Positions 54,135 through 63,747 of a stretch of 64,000 nt of DNA are shown here, in pieces. The stretch spans positions 2,900,001 through 2,964,000 of the forward strand of contig NZ_OY776217.1 in NCBI RefSeq assembly GCF_963675455.1, read 5' to 3'. The translations under genes and the position numbers were made by a program. This DNA is from Emcibacter sp. (lineage in GTDB: Bacteria > Pseudomonadota > Alphaproteobacteria > Sphingomonadales > Emcibacteraceae). Every line of letters begins with the position of its first letter. Within the stretch, counting starts at the first letter, position 1. Below the pieces are notes generated by a model. It was not told the origin of the DNA. It saw only the letters and a program-made list of their open reading frames with translations, and made no database searches.

Positions 54135-54686
54135 TCAGAGTTCCTGAATATATTCCTGGGCCAGTTCGGCATAATGTGTCGTGCCGGCCTTCAGGCCTTC
54201 CTTCATCTCGTCACTGAGATCACGCACATGCCGGGCCGGCTGACCAATCCAGAGTTCTCCCGGTCCGATCTTTTTACCAGGGCTGAGCAGAGCCCCTGCC
54301 CCCAGCATCCCTTCGGCTCCGATATGGCAGCCATCCATGGTCACGGCTTTCATGCCGACAAAACCACCGTCCTCAATGGTCGTTCCGTGAACAAGAGCAA
54401 GATGACCAATCAGGACGTTGTCCCCGATATGGGTGGCTGCGCCACCACCTTCCACATGTACGACAGAACCGTCCTGGATATTGCTGTTGCAGCCGATGCG
54501 AATTTCATTCACATCACCACGCAGAACGCAATTGAACCAGATACTGCTGCCGGCGCCAATGTGAACATCCCCGATAATGCGAGCCCCGGGGGCAATGAAG
54601 GCAGTTTCGTGCACCGTCGGCCATACCCCCTTGTAGGGATACAACCTGCCTCCGCCATTGGCAGCACGACCAGTTTCCTCGGACAT
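54135..54686 (-). CDS. Gamma-carbonic anhydrase family protein
   Basis: 183 residues of left-handed beta-helix made of hexapeptide repeats (for example IGAGSSIWFNCVLRGDV). Three metal-binding histidines are visible in VVHVEGGGAATHIGDN and GHLALVHG, as in gamma-class carbonic anhydrases (PaaY/YrdA/CaiE group). It may hydrate CO2 or be a CoA thioesterase-like variant; many members have no tested activity. AGAGGAGAAGTCC precedes the ATG. It lies 27 bp after argC, so they may be co-transcribed. Confidence 0.88.
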   Translation of the reverse strand: MSEETGRAANGGGRLYPYKGVWPTVHETAFIAPGARIIGDVHIGAGSSIWFNCVLRGDVNEIRIGCNSNIQDGSVVHVEGGGAATHIGDNVLIGHLALVHGTTIEDGGFVGMKAVTMDGCHIGAEGMLGAGALLSPGKKIGPGELWIGQPARHVRDLSDEMKEGLKAGTTHYAELAQEYIQEL

Positions 54687-54713
54687 GGACTTCTCCTCTG
54701 TTTCCGGCGCAGC

Positions 54714-55844
54714 TTAGGGGAACAGGGGCAATTGTTCCAGAGATAATGTTTCTGTCAGGCCGAACATCAGGTTCATGTTCTGGATCGCCTGCCCGGAAGA
54801 CCCCTTGACCAGATTATCAATGGCCACCACAAGTATGGCCCGGCCCGGCACCCGGTCTTCAAAGACATTTACGACACAATGGTTGGATCCCCGCACCTGA
54901 CGAGTGGCTGGCACAACACCCTGGGGCGCCACTGTCACAAAAGGTTCGTCCCGGTATTGGTCTTCCAGAATGTCGCGCAGGTCATCGACGGTTTTACCTT
55001 CTGCATACTGAACGTAAATTGTCTCCAGTTCGCCACGGTTCATGGGCACCAGATGGGGGGTAAAGGTGACATAAACCTGCTCACCCAGCGCCTTGGTCAG
55101 TTCCTGCTCGATTTCCGGCGAATGGCGGTGCGATGCAATGCCGTATGGATGCATGGCTTCAGCCACCTCGGCAAAAAGATTGCCTTCCTTGAGGGAGCGG
55201 CCGGCGCCGCTGACACCGGATTTGGCATCAATGATAATATTGTCTTTCGAAATAGACTTTTCCCGAAGCAAAGGGATCAAAGTCAGCAAAGCCGCTGTCG
55301 GATAACATCCCGGACAGGCAACCAGACGTGCCCGGGTAATATCCTCCCGGTTCAGTTCGGTCAGGCCGTATACGGCTTCTTTCTGCAATTCTGCCGCCCG
55401 GTGTTCGTCACCATACCATTTCTCGTAAACCGACATATCCCGAAGACGGAAATCGGCCGACAGATCAATCACTTTGACCGATCCATGAATCGCACTGGCA
55501 TAGTCGGAAGGAGATTCAATCACCATCTCATCGATAAAACCATGTCCTGTTGCATGAAGAATGCCTTTGATAATTTCCTGCGAAGTGGCATGGGGCAAGG
55601 CACAGAAGACAACATCCAGTTCCAGTCCGGGCCACTCCACTTCATCTACGGCCATCAGGTCGGGAAGGTTTGCGGTTGCCAGATGTGGAAAAACATCGGC
55701 GATGGGCTGTCCGGCCTTGCGGTCCGCCGTCATCAGAACGATTTCCACATAGGGATGCAAGACCAGCAGGCGGACCAGTTCGGCTCCCGTATAACCACTG
55801 GCTCCCAGAATTCCGGCTCTGATTTTTTTCGCTGGCTCACTCAT
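54714..55844 (-). CDS. argC: N-acetyl-gamma-glutamyl-phosphate reductase
   Basis: 376 residues. The NADP fold starts RAGILGASGYTGAELVRLL. The catalytic Cys lies in RLVACPGCYPTAALL, and SGVSGAGRSLKEGNL with the His pair in GIASHRHSPEIEQ complete the type 1 ArgC pattern. It reduces the acyl phosphate to N-acetylglutamate semialdehyde in arginine synthesis. A good ribosome site (AGAGGATCAAG) lies upstream. No other arg gene is in the window. Confidence 0.95.
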   Translation of the reverse strand: MSEPAKKIRAGILGASGYTGAELVRLLVLHPYVEIVLMTADRKAGQPIADVFPHLATANLPDLMAVDEVEWPGLELDVVFCALPHATSQEIIKGILHATGHGFIDEMVIESPSDYASAIHGSVKVIDLSADFRLRDMSVYEKWYGDEHRAAELQKEAVYGLTELNREDITRARLVACPGCYPTAALLTLIPLLREKSISKDNIIIDAKSGVSGAGRSLKEGNLFAEVAEAMHPYGIASHRHSPEIEQELTKALGEQVYVTFTPHLVPMNRGELETIYVQYAEGKTVDDLRDILEDQYRDEPFVTVAPQGVVPATRQVRGSNHCVVNVFEDRVPGRAILVVAIDNLVKGSSGQAIQNMNLMFGLTETLSLEQLPLFP

Positions 55845-55980
55845 TTCGACTTGATCCTCTTGCTCCGGAGATTGAAATTAATCTTTCGCAGCCATATCTA
55901 AACCGAAATATTATGATTATCAATAGATATAATTAGAAATTATATTTTGTTATAACTTTTAAAGCAGAATATTATTCGGT

Positions 55981-57336
55981 TTAAAACTGTGCGTTATTCA
56001 CGAGTTCCTGCCATTTGATTTTTTGCATATGTTCGGGAATCTCGCAATAATTTCCTATTATATCACCACTGAGAAAATTTACACCTATCTCTCTGGTAAT
56101 CATCAGCTGTTCTATGCTGTTGACATTGGAAAGCACGCTCAAAAGCTTATGCTTTTTGCAGGAGATTGAGAATTCAGCAACCTTTATCCAGAAGTTCTTA
56201 TCCGGTGAAGCAGCATCCGGAAGCCTGTATTTAAGGTATTTAAGCCCGGGCATGACATATTTCGAACAGTCCCGCGGCAGTGAATTGCATTCCAGCTGAA
56301 CTGAATTACAGTAAGGTTTCAGGGAGGAAACAATCATCTGGAGTTTTGTCACCGGAATACCGTCCGGCACTCCGGCAAGGGTGAAAATCACATATTTGCG
56401 CAACTCTTCAGGTATTTTGCGGCAGCGGGTCAAAAAACCCTTCACCCGTTCCGTACTGAAAAGGGTCTCATAATGCACCGGAATAGAATATACCGTTCTG
56501 AAATTATTGAAATACAGACCCTCCATCGTTTCAATGGCGTCCGCCAGCAAAAGCCAGTCGAGCCCTATCAGGCATTCCAGGGCGGTCTTGTCTTTCAGAA
56601 CATTATAGTCGTAACGGCAATTTCCCTTCACATCCCGGGCAATCGCGTGCACCGAATAGGTGGTGACGGTTTCATGGCGCACGCTCCAGTTCGGCCGGTA
56701 TACAAGATCAAACCGTTCATCACTGACAAACAGTTCGCTTACCCCCGCATCTTTCCCCTGCGGCTTGCCTTCTGTTTTTTTCTTTTCCGCTCCCTTCTTC
56801 GCCGACCCTTCGCGCACTTCACGGTCGAAAATATACTCACCGTCCTTCAATCCGTATATGGCGCGTGCCACGTCAGGGTCCGGCTCGAGTTCACCAAGGA
56901 ATTTTCTGGCAACCTCCGCCATCAGATTGCGACAGAGATCACTCAGGTCTTCCGGACTTTTATCCTCCGCCGTCTGGGTTGAAAAAATCGCGATATATTC
57001 TTCGTCGGATCTCTTGAAAAGATTATCATTCGGACTGCAGGAACTTTCCAGTGAACTTTCAAAAGCTGTCGCCAGCCGGCCCTTGACGCTGTTCCAGCCT
57101 TCACCAATACGTTCTTTCATGGATATAAGGCTGATAAGCTGTGCCCGGCCGCTGAGGGCAAGGTCATCCTTTTCAAGAAAACTCTCCAGTTTGCTGTTGG
57201 TAATGGGTTTGACCGATGTCCCTTGGTCGGATCCGGAAGCAAGCGAACGCAATGGCCGGCTTTTGGGCGGGGCAAGTTTTTGCCCGCCTTTTCCCGGCTT
57301 AAACATTTCAAAAACAGACCGCTTATTCTGAGCCAT
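55981..57336 (-). CDS. Degenerate GGDEF/EAL-like protein, paralogue 1
   Basis: 451 residues from the ATG at 57336 (MAQNKRSVFEMFKPGKGG); a GTG at 57387 would give 468. It has no strong ribosome site. The middle (GRAQLISLISMKERIGEGW ... FKRSDEEYIAIF) looks like a GGDEF fold in which GGDEF has become SDEE. The rest (VHYETLFSTERVKGFLTRCR, EIGVNFLSGDIIG) follows the end of an EAL domain without its catalytic acids. Activity is unlikely; binding of cyclic-di-GMP or of protein partners is possible. Paralogue of 60931-62337, with four other genes between them including two chemotaxis genes. Confidence 0.6.
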   Translation of the reverse strand: MAQNKRSVFEMFKPGKGGQKLAPPKSRPLRSLASGSDQGTSVKPITNSKLESFLEKDDLALSGRAQLISLISMKERIGEGWNSVKGRLATAFESSLESSCSPNDNLFKRSDEEYIAIFSTQTAEDKSPEDLSDLCRNLMAEVARKFLGELEPDPDVARAIYGLKDGEYIFDREVREGSAKKGAEKKKTEGKPQGKDAGVSELFVSDERFDLVYRPNWSVRHETVTTYSVHAIARDVKGNCRYDYNVLKDKTALECLIGLDWLLLADAIETMEGLYFNNFRTVYSIPVHYETLFSTERVKGFLTRCRKIPEELRKYVIFTLAGVPDGIPVTKLQMIVSSLKPYCNSVQLECNSLPRDCSKYVMPGLKYLKYRLPDAASPDKNFWIKVAEFSISCKKHKLLSVLSNVNSIEQLMITREIGVNFLSGDIIGNYCEIPEHMQKIKWQELVNNAQF

Positions 57337-57547
57337 ATAATATATAATAACCCACTGATTAATAAATAAAAAACAGGATAAGCACACCCCTACATATTGA
57401 AGGTTATGGCTTCAGAATTAATAAAAACCTAACAAACGAGGTTAACTAAAGGTGAAACAGCAAGCTTAGAAAATGCGCATATTCGACAGTCTTCAGAGCA
57501 GTCCGGAAAAGTCAATTCCGACAAAATGTTGGGTGCAGAAGAAAAGT

Positions 57548-58696
57548 CTAATTCCCATCGGCAGCAGCTAAAATATTTTCAAGAAGGAGAAGCATTTCAT
57601 CAGTCCGGTCAAGGCTGTCGAGATCCTTTTCAGCAATTTTCCGGCCGGATTCGAGTCTGTGCAATAGCGGCGCATTTTTTTCGGCAATCCTGAAACTGCG
57701 TCCACCGTATCCCACGACCCGCCGGTTATCACTCACCTGCAGAATAACCAGTTTGTCCTGCTGCGGCCTGACGAGGCTTCTGTCCTGTCCGAAATATGCA
57801 AGAACATCCGGGCAGACTGAATCGGAAAAATCCTCGTCCACCGATGGTTCGGAAAAATATGTCACCAGCCATTCGCCGAAATCCCCGGTCTCCAGCCCCC
57901 GGCGCATGAGATCCCGAATTTGCCCGACTGCGTTTTTACTGATTGAGAAGCCGCTGTCAGCCTCCGTCAGACAGGCCCCGAGGAAACGTTCCGAGCTTCT
58001 CTCCTCTGCTTCCAGATACTGGCCATAGGCCATAAAAAGTTCAGGCAGCGACGGGCCGAGAAATCCGATGGAAAAGGTCAGGGCACTTTCGGCCGTCACG
58101 CCCTCATGGGGGACCTGCGGTGGAATATAGATCACATCGCCGGCCTCGACATCGACAGTCGTCCCTTCAAAGCCGTCCTTGAGAACCCTGAGGTCGATAT
58201 CGGGTATATACTCCTCATTACGCAGCGGGTCGGCCCCGACTTTCCACCGGCGCCTCCCCTGTCCCTGCACAAGAAAAACATGATAGCTGTCAATATGGGG
58301 GCCTACCGATCCACCGGGAACTGAGTAGCTGACCATGATATCATCAAGAAGCCACCTTGGGGAAAAATCAAACAGAGGCAACAGGTCAGCCACCGGCGGA
58401 TGATATCTTTCCACGTTATGAACCAGGAGGTTCCAGCCCCGCTCCCCGAGTTCGTTGAAGGCTTCTTCTTCAAACGGGCCGTGGGTACATAACCATCCGC
58501 CGTCCGGACCGGTTACCAGTCTGGACCTGACATCTTCTTCGAGGGAAAGGCCGGCCAGCTCCTCTGCAGTGATCAGGGATTCAACAAGCCCTGCCTCCAG
58601 AGCGCCCTTGACCACAAAGGGCCGCCTGTTCCAGAAGTCGCTATAGAATTTCTCGGCCGTCGGAAAAGACGACAGGATTTCAAGTTTTGCTGTCAT
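57548..58696 (-). CDS. JmjC/cupin oxygenase, ribosomal protein L16 hydroxylase-like
   Basis: 382 residues from ATG 58696. The Fe(II)-binding triad is visible as HID in GGSVGPHIDSYHVFLVQG and the distal His in IPPQVPHEGVTAESAL. The order and the surrounding PRWLLDDIMVSYSVP match YcfD/RoxA, the 2-oxoglutarate oxygenase that hydroxylates an Arg of L16, with a C-terminal winged-helix region. A TTG further upstream is possible but lies in the terminator hairpin of the preceding gene. Confidence 0.87.
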   Translation of the reverse strand: MTAKLEILSSFPTAEKFYSDFWNRRPFVVKGALEAGLVESLITAEELAGLSLEEDVRSRLVTGPDGGWLCTHGPFEEEAFNELGERGWNLLVHNVERYHPPVADLLPLFDFSPRWLLDDIMVSYSVPGGSVGPHIDSYHVFLVQGQGRRRWKVGADPLRNEEYIPDIDLRVLKDGFEGTTVDVEAGDVIYIPPQVPHEGVTAESALTFSIGFLGPSLPELFMAYGQYLEAEERSSERFLGACLTEADSGFSISKNAVGQIRDLMRRGLETGDFGEWLVTYFSEPSVDEDFSDSVCPDVLAYFGQDRSLVRPQQDKLVILQVSDNRRVVGYGGRSFRIAEKNAPLLHRLESGRKIAEKDLDSLDRTDEMLLLLENILAAADGN

Positions 58697-58717
58697 GCCG
58701 CCACAGTAGAACAGCAA

Positions 58718-58742
58718 AACCCGCCGATCAAGCCGGCGGGTT
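58718..58742 (-). terminator. Terminator of the PAS-MCP operon
   Basis: A 9-bp stem AACCCGCCG / CGGCGGGTT with a 7-nt loop. On the minus strand it is followed by TTGCTG. It lies 24 bp after the soluble MCP gene and before the L16-hydroxylase-like gene. The T-run is short. Confidence 0.72.
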
Positions 58743-58765
58743 GCAAAAGTCGGATTATTTATAAA

Positions 58766-60007
58766 TCAACGGGCCAGCATGGCTTTCAGGAAAGTTTCTG
58801 CCTGATCCCGCAGTTGCACCGCCTGGTCCTCCATATGTCGGGAGGCTTCGGCCAGTTCGGTTGCGCTTTCCATCGTCTTGATGGCCGTACTGCTAACCTG
58901 TGTGATGTGCGAGGAAACATCCTGAGTGCCTTTGGAAGCCTCCTGGATATTCTTGCTGATCTCAAGGGTCGCCGCTGACTGTTCTTCGGTTGCGGATGCA
59001 ATATTTGCAGCGATCTCACTCAATTGAGCAATACTGGCTGCAATTCCGTCAACCACTTCCACGGTCGAGCCTGCATTATTCTGGATCGTGCCAACCTGAT
59101 CCGCAATATTGCCCGTGGCATCAGACGTCTGGTTGGCAAGTGACTTGACCTCGTTGGCGACCACGGCAAACCCTTTACCGGCTTCACCGGCGCGAGCGGC
59201 TTCGATGGTGGCATTCAGGGCCAGCAAATTGGTCTGGCCGGCAATATCATTGATCATCTTGACCACTTCACCAATCGAAGAGGATGATTGCTGCAGGGCG
59301 TCGATAGTGTCTTTGGCCGCCGTTGCTTCCCGGGCCGCTGAATTTGACTTCTGGGATGAACTGGCAACCTGGCGCGCAATCTCGTCTACAGATTTGGTCA
59401 GTTCTTCTGCAGCCGCCGCAACCGTCTGGACATTTACCGTTGCCTGCTCGGACGCGGCAGCAACACTGGCCGCCATGCTCTGAGTTTCGGATGCATTATT
59501 GTTCAGCAGATCTGACATACGCTTCAGGTTTCCGATTTCATCGGTGATTGTAGTCAGGGTCTGCATGACCTTCTCATTGAATTCTCCTGCCAGCCGTTCA
59601 CGATCTGCAAAAACCTTTTCTTCCATTTTCTGCATATTTCCGCCGGCAGCATTGATGACCTGAGCTCCCAGCCCGAAGCTGCCCCTCATACCGCGTGTCA
59701 TGAACTGACGGTAATATTCACCCTTTTGCGCCGCTTCCAGGGAAGCACCGGCCTCGCGGACATAGGCATCGGATAAATCCAGAAGATAGTTGATGTCCGC
59801 CATTGTTTCCGACAATTCACCATGGTCCTGCCAGCCAATGATCCTGGCTTCCAGGTTACCCTTGCGCAGTTCCGGCCCCAGTTTCTGCAGGGCAGCAAAG
59901 GCTTTCTCATATTGGGCGAGCTTTTCTTTGGTTTCCGCCAGCTCCGTAGCCAGTTTATTGTTGTTGCTTCCCCCGCCCTCAACTGAGGCTTTTCCAAAAC
60001 GAAACAT
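58766..60007 (-). CDS. Soluble methyl-accepting chemotaxis protein
   Basis: 413 residues, no membrane segments. An N-terminal coiled coil (LATELAETKEKLAQYEKAF) and a small helical region are followed by the MCP signalling domain with the tip motif QTNLLALNATIEAARAGE at about 270. There is no sensor domain of its own. The gene starts 2 bp after the PAS protein gene stop, so the two most likely form a complex in which the PAS protein supplies the sensor, a split version of Aer. Output would go to a CheA/CheW pair encoded elsewhere. Confidence 0.92.
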   Translation of the reverse strand: MFRFGKASVEGGGSNNNKLATELAETKEKLAQYEKAFAALQKLGPELRKGNLEARIIGWQDHGELSETMADINYLLDLSDAYVREAGASLEAAQKGEYYRQFMTRGMRGSFGLGAQVINAAGGNMQKMEEKVFADRERLAGEFNEKVMQTLTTITDEIGNLKRMSDLLNNNASETQSMAASVAAASEQATVNVQTVAAAAEELTKSVDEIARQVASSSQKSNSAAREATAAKDTIDALQQSSSSIGEVVKMINDIAGQTNLLALNATIEAARAGEAGKGFAVVANEVKSLANQTSDATGNIADQVGTIQNNAGSTVEVVDGIAASIAQLSEIAANIASATEEQSAATLEISKNIQEASKGTQDVSSHITQVSSTAIKTMESATELAEASRHMEDQAVQLRDQAETFLKAMLAR

Positions 60008-60009
60008 GT

Positions 60010-60540
60010 TTACGCTCCTACAGACCAGATAAATTCGTCATATGATGTGGCATTATTGGCAGCCTGCTCGACCAGATATTTCGAACCGGCCAGCATACCT
60101 TCCTTACGGTTTGGATATTGTCTTTCGACCGCGCAGATTTCCTTATACAGCTTGTCAACCTTGGTTACTTCGCTTGCAGAGACGCCCCGCCTGTTCGAGT
60201 GATAGGCAACGATATTCCCGTCCCTGTCCAGGGTTGGCGTAACATGGGCAATCACCCAGTAGTATTTCCCGGTTTTTGAAATATTCTTTACATACGCAAA
60301 GATTTCCCTTTTGTATTGAATGGTTTCCCATAGAAGCTGGAAAACCGACCGCGGCATATCGGGATGGCGAATGATGCTATGTTGTTCGCCAAGCACTTCC
60401 CTCTCCCTCATTTCCGCTATTTTACAAAAGGTATCATTAACATAGGTGATCCGCCCCTTCAGATCGGTTTTGGACACAATAATATCTTCATGATCCAGCG
60501 TTATTTCCTCATCCACCGGTTCAATATTGAATTTGGTCAT
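60010..60540 (-). CDS. Aer-type PAS domain protein
   Basis: 176 residues. A PAS domain covers about 20-125: VNDTFCKIAEMRERE, the Aer-specific IIRHPDMPRSVFQLLW, and WVIAHVTPTLDRDGNI. These are the FAD-contacting elements of the Aer aerotaxis sensor. The remaining 50 residues are helical (VTKVDKLYKEICAVE). With the MCP gene 2 bp downstream this looks like a redox/energy sensor separated from its transducer. Cytoplasmic. Confidence 0.88.
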   Translation of the reverse strand: MTKFNIEPVDEEITLDHEDIIVSKTDLKGRITYVNDTFCKIAEMREREVLGEQHSIIRHPDMPRSVFQLLWETIQYKREIFAYVKNISKTGKYYWVIAHVTPTLDRDGNIVAYHSNRRGVSASEVTKVDKLYKEICAVERQYPNRKEGMLAGSKYLVEQAANNATSYDEFIWSVGA

Positions 60541-60930
60541 CGTTGTTCCTCAAATACGCCTCTGAAAAATCACGCCCGAGATCGGTACAAGCGTCATATT
60601 TTTCGAAAATTTATAAACTGCACTTACCTGTCGAATGTCTGAAAACCGATTTGAAACTCATAATTCGCACGCCATACAGTAGATTGGACTAATGTAAAAA
60701 TAAGCTTAACAAATCGTTATTCACATATAATTTTTGTATTAATCAGTTAATTGTTGAACTATCACCACGCAGCCCTCCGCCGCACAAATCCATGCGACCT
60801 GTATGTACGGCAAAAGGTAAAATTTTTATTTACATTTTGCTGTTTTGACATGTTTTGAGAGAAATAGTCTCTTTAGACTATATTTTTGATATTTAGAATA
60901 TTCGACTTATTATAATTTTCCGCTCCTCTT
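60541..60930. other. AT-rich gene-free region
   Basis: 390 bp with no credible gene, upstream of the PAS-MCP operon and downstream of the second GGDEF/EAL-like paralogue. A small dyad TAGTCT-CTTT-AGACTA at 60865-60880 is the only structure noted; it lacks a T-run, so a terminator role is uncertain. Confidence 0.5.
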
Positions 60931-62337
60931 TCAGAAGGAGGGTGACTTTCCGGCCAGAAGCTCTTTCCAGGTAATTCTCACCATATGTCCCGGAGTCACG
61001 GTATTCTTACAAAGCGCCTCGCCCGCCAGAAAATCAAAACCGGCTTCATGCGCCAACATAAGTTCGTCAGGTGATTGCAGATTAATCACAGTCGTTTTGA
61101 TCGCATTTTTATGACATTTTTCCACGGTGGTAGCCAGACTGTTCCAATAGTCCGCTTTTCCGCGCTTTGAATTGCTCAGGGTGAGACTAATGCAACTGAT
61201 GCCACATTCTTTATAAAAGACTATGTCCTGCGGAATAAAATCCTGACAATGCAATATAATGTTGGAGCAGTATCTTTTCAGAGAGGACGTGATAAAGCGA
61301 ATTTTTCCTTCCGGAATGCCAGCCGGAAACTCCATCAGCGTAATAGAAACATAGCGTCGGAGCTCCTCAGGAATACCGGCCAGATTCTTCGTGTAGGCCA
61401 ACACCAGATCAGGATTATAGACGGTTTCATAGCTGACCGGCAGACAAAACACTGCCCGAAATTTATTTGCATGGAATTCTGTCAGGATGTTTTCACATTC
61501 TTCTACCAGAATATATTCGGCAATAACTTTGTCCCTTATTTTAAAGTTTCTCAGCAGGCTCCCGTAGTTTCCTATTGGAGATACCTTCCCCCTAAGACGA
61601 TAATTGAGACCATAATTGGAAACCACCTGATGTCTGGAATCCCAGAGCGGCATAAACACCGGTTCTATGATCTTGTTTAAACGGTTTTTGGATTCCTGAA
61701 AAAACCGGGCCAGATTTTCAGGAGAACGCAGGTTACTGGTCTTATCCCCTTCATACGAGGATAATGGCACGGTGCTTCCCGTCACATCCGTCATTGACAC
61801 AGACGTCAGAAGTTCCTCAAGCGAAGACGCCTTGAACTTCAGCTCCCCGTTTATCACACCGGTTGCTGTTCGAACGATTATATCCTTCGTGTCAACATTA
61901 CCCAGATAGCGGGACAACAACTCCTGAAGTATCTTGGCACAGACCAGCCGGGCCTTATCTTCTGTCAAATGGGCAAAGACAATAATGTGTTCTTCATCAT
62001 TCTTTGAAAAGAAAACATCCTCGGAACTGATCCTCTTGTTAACAATCTGTTCAAGCCCATTAAGAATGGCGTGCCGGAGCTCCGGCCATTTCTCTCCAAC
62101 TTTTTTCTTAATCTGACCTAGTCCGAGTAACTGTACCCTGCCAGTATTGACGATTGATGTATGAGCCAGAATTTTAATCAGTTTCTGCTCGAGAGGAGTT
62201 TCAGTGCCGTCTCCCAGAGCGGGACCATCACCGGTTTTAGGATTAATTTTGCTTCCGGAAACACCTGGTTCCGTATCATACAATAAATTAGTCAGAAATT
62301 TTTCAAGCATTTGGTAGTATTTGTCCGGGTTAAGCAA
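60931..62337 (-). CDS. Degenerate GGDEF/EAL-like protein, paralogue 2
   Basis: 468 residues if the TTG at 62337 is used (GGGA four bases before it); the ATG at 62310 would remove nine residues. It aligns by eye with paralogue 1 over most of its length: GRVQLLGLGQIKKKVGEKW, FFSKNDEEHIIVF (GGDEF replaced by NDEE), VSYETVYNPDLVLAYTKN, IPEELRRYVSITLMEFPAGI, and EAGFDFLAGEALC at the end, like the last strand-loop of EAL domains. The catalytic residues of both domains are absent. Single gene, about 150 bp after rpsI and its terminator. Confidence 0.6.
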   Translation of the reverse strand: MLNPDKYYQMLEKFLTNLLYDTEPGVSGSKINPKTGDGPALGDGTETPLEQKLIKILAHTSIVNTGRVQLLGLGQIKKKVGEKWPELRHAILNGLEQIVNKRISSEDVFFSKNDEEHIIVFAHLTEDKARLVCAKILQELLSRYLGNVDTKDIIVRTATGVINGELKFKASSLEELLTSVSMTDVTGSTVPLSSYEGDKTSNLRSPENLARFFQESKNRLNKIIEPVFMPLWDSRHQVVSNYGLNYRLRGKVSPIGNYGSLLRNFKIRDKVIAEYILVEECENILTEFHANKFRAVFCLPVSYETVYNPDLVLAYTKNLAGIPEELRRYVSITLMEFPAGIPEGKIRFITSSLKRYCSNIILHCQDFIPQDIVFYKECGISCISLTLSNSKRGKADYWNSLATTVEKCHKNAIKTTVINLQSPDELMLAHEAGFDFLAGEALCKNTVTPGHMVRITWKELLAGKSPSF

Positions 62338-62436
62338 TTGTTCCCATCTTTATGAATACAGCACATTTCACTAGGGCTCTTATCAGGATATTACGCCCAT
62401 AATTAACAATATCCTAATTAGCAAATTTACATAAGA

Positions 62437-62462
62437 AAAAGCCGCCCGATTGGGCGGCTTTT
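62437..62462 (-). terminator. Terminator of rplM-rpsI
   Basis: An 11-bp perfect stem AAAAGCCGCCC / GGGCGGCTTTT with a GATT loop, 26 bp after the rpsI stop codon. A- and T-runs flank both sides. Confidence 0.93.
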
Positions 62463-62488
62463 CAATATTGGAAATAACTGAAACGTAA

Positions 62489-62992
62489 TTAACGTTTGGA
62501 GAACTGGAAGCTCCGGCGGGCCTTGGCCTTACCGTATTTCTTACGTTCAACCACACGGGCATCACGAGTAAGGAAACCACCGTTCTTCAGAACCGGACGA
62601 AGACCCGGTTCATAGTATGTCAGCGCCTTGCTGATACCATGACGTACGGCACCGGCCTGACCGGAAAGTCCGCCACCTTTTACAGTGCAAACCACGTCGA
62701 ACTGATCTTTGCGGCCAGCAACGTCAAACGGCTGGTTAACAACCAGACGCTGTGTTGGACGGGCAAAATAAGTCAGCTGATCACGACCGTTTACAGTGAT
62801 CTTGCCGGAACCGGGTTTGATCCAGACACGGGCAACCGCATCTTTACGTTTACCGGTTGCATATGCACGACCCTGGGCGTCCAGTTTGGGCTCGACTATG
62901 ACATCAGCCGCTGCTTCGGTACCGGCCGCTGAAGTGGCGGCTTCGGCTGTAATCTCTTTCAGGTCTTCAAGAGTTTTCTTATCTTCAGCCAT
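62489..62992 (-). CDS. rpsI: 30S ribosomal protein S9
   Basis: 167 residues. The S9 core begins at about residue 40 (AYATGKRKDAVARVWIKPG), runs through VKGGGLSGQAGAVRHGISKAL, and ends in the conserved basic tail GKAKARRSFQFSKR that reaches the P-site tRNA. The acidic, Ala-rich N-terminal extension of about 40 residues is typical of many alphaproteobacterial S9 proteins. It follows rplM by 2 bp, the universal L13-S9 operon. Confidence 0.97.
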   Translation of the reverse strand: MAEDKKTLEDLKEITAEAATSAAGTEAAADVIVEPKLDAQGRAYATGKRKDAVARVWIKPGSGKITVNGRDQLTYFARPTQRLVVNQPFDVAGRKDQFDVVCTVKGGGLSGQAGAVRHGISKALTYYEPGLRPVLKNGGFLTRDARVVERKKYGKAKARRSFQFSKR

Positions 62993-62994
62993 GA

Positions 62995-63459
62995 TTAGCG
63001 GCTCCTTGTATTCTTGTCATTCATACCTGCAACATCAAGAACCTCGGGGTTCTGGGCGGTATGAGGATGTTCTGTACCAGCATAGACACGCAGGTTGCGC
63101 ATCTGCTGACGGCCAAGCGGACCACTCGGGATCATGCGCTGAACGGCTTTGGTGATCAGACGCTCGGGAAATTCACCTTCGAGGATCTGTTTGGCATTGC
63201 GGCTTTTGATACCGCCCGGATAACCGGTATGCCAGTAATGGATTTTGTCATCCATCTTCTTGCCGGTCAGTTTGACTTTTTCAGCATTGATGATGATGAT
63301 GTTGTCGCCGTCATCCATATGAGGCGTAAAGGACGGCTTGTGTTTTCCGCGCAGACGATTGGCAACAATGGCGGCCAGACGGCCAAGGACGACACCTTCG
63401 GCGTCAACCACAAACCATTTCTTCTCAATGTCTGCCGGCGTAGCAGAAAAGGTTTTCAT
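62995..63459 (-). CDS. rplM: 50S ribosomal protein L13
   Basis: 154 residues from ATG 63459 (MKTFSATPADIEKKWFVVDA). A longer frame to 63510 exists but the family starts here. Core motifs are VLGRLAAIVANRLRGKHK, GDNIIIINAEKVKLTGKK and HYWHTGYPGGIKS. First gene of the L13-S9 operon. Confidence 0.97.
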   Translation of the reverse strand: MKTFSATPADIEKKWFVVDAEGVVLGRLAAIVANRLRGKHKPSFTPHMDDGDNIIIINAEKVKLTGKKMDDKIHYWHTGYPGGIKSRNAKQILEGEFPERLITKAVQRMIPSGPLGRQQMRNLRVYAGTEHPHTAQNPEVLDVAGMNDKNTRSR

Positions 63460-63747
63460 AGTCTTGTTCCTTAATGGACCGGTCGGTTCTCCGTGCAGGA
63501 AAAATTTCACTGTCAGGCGGCCGGTTTTTTCTTGTTCCGGTGTTATTCCGGGTCCAAAATCGCCTTCGGGACTCGATAAATAACATTGGCGCGAAATATG
63601 CCATTTACAAAAGAAAAGTCAATGATATATTTCCCTTAAAATTCAAGGGGTTGAAATTATGGTATTATAATACCTAAAGATAACCCTCTTGTTTTTAACA
63701 ATAAAAAGACCCAACACAGAGCCACACACAATATAAGGAATTGTCTT

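Noticed and set aside
63511..63747. SAM riboswitch before the O-acetylhomoserine sulfhydrylase gene
   Set aside because: Looked for the SAM-II pattern common before this gene in alphaproteobacteria; no matching pseudoknot elements seen.
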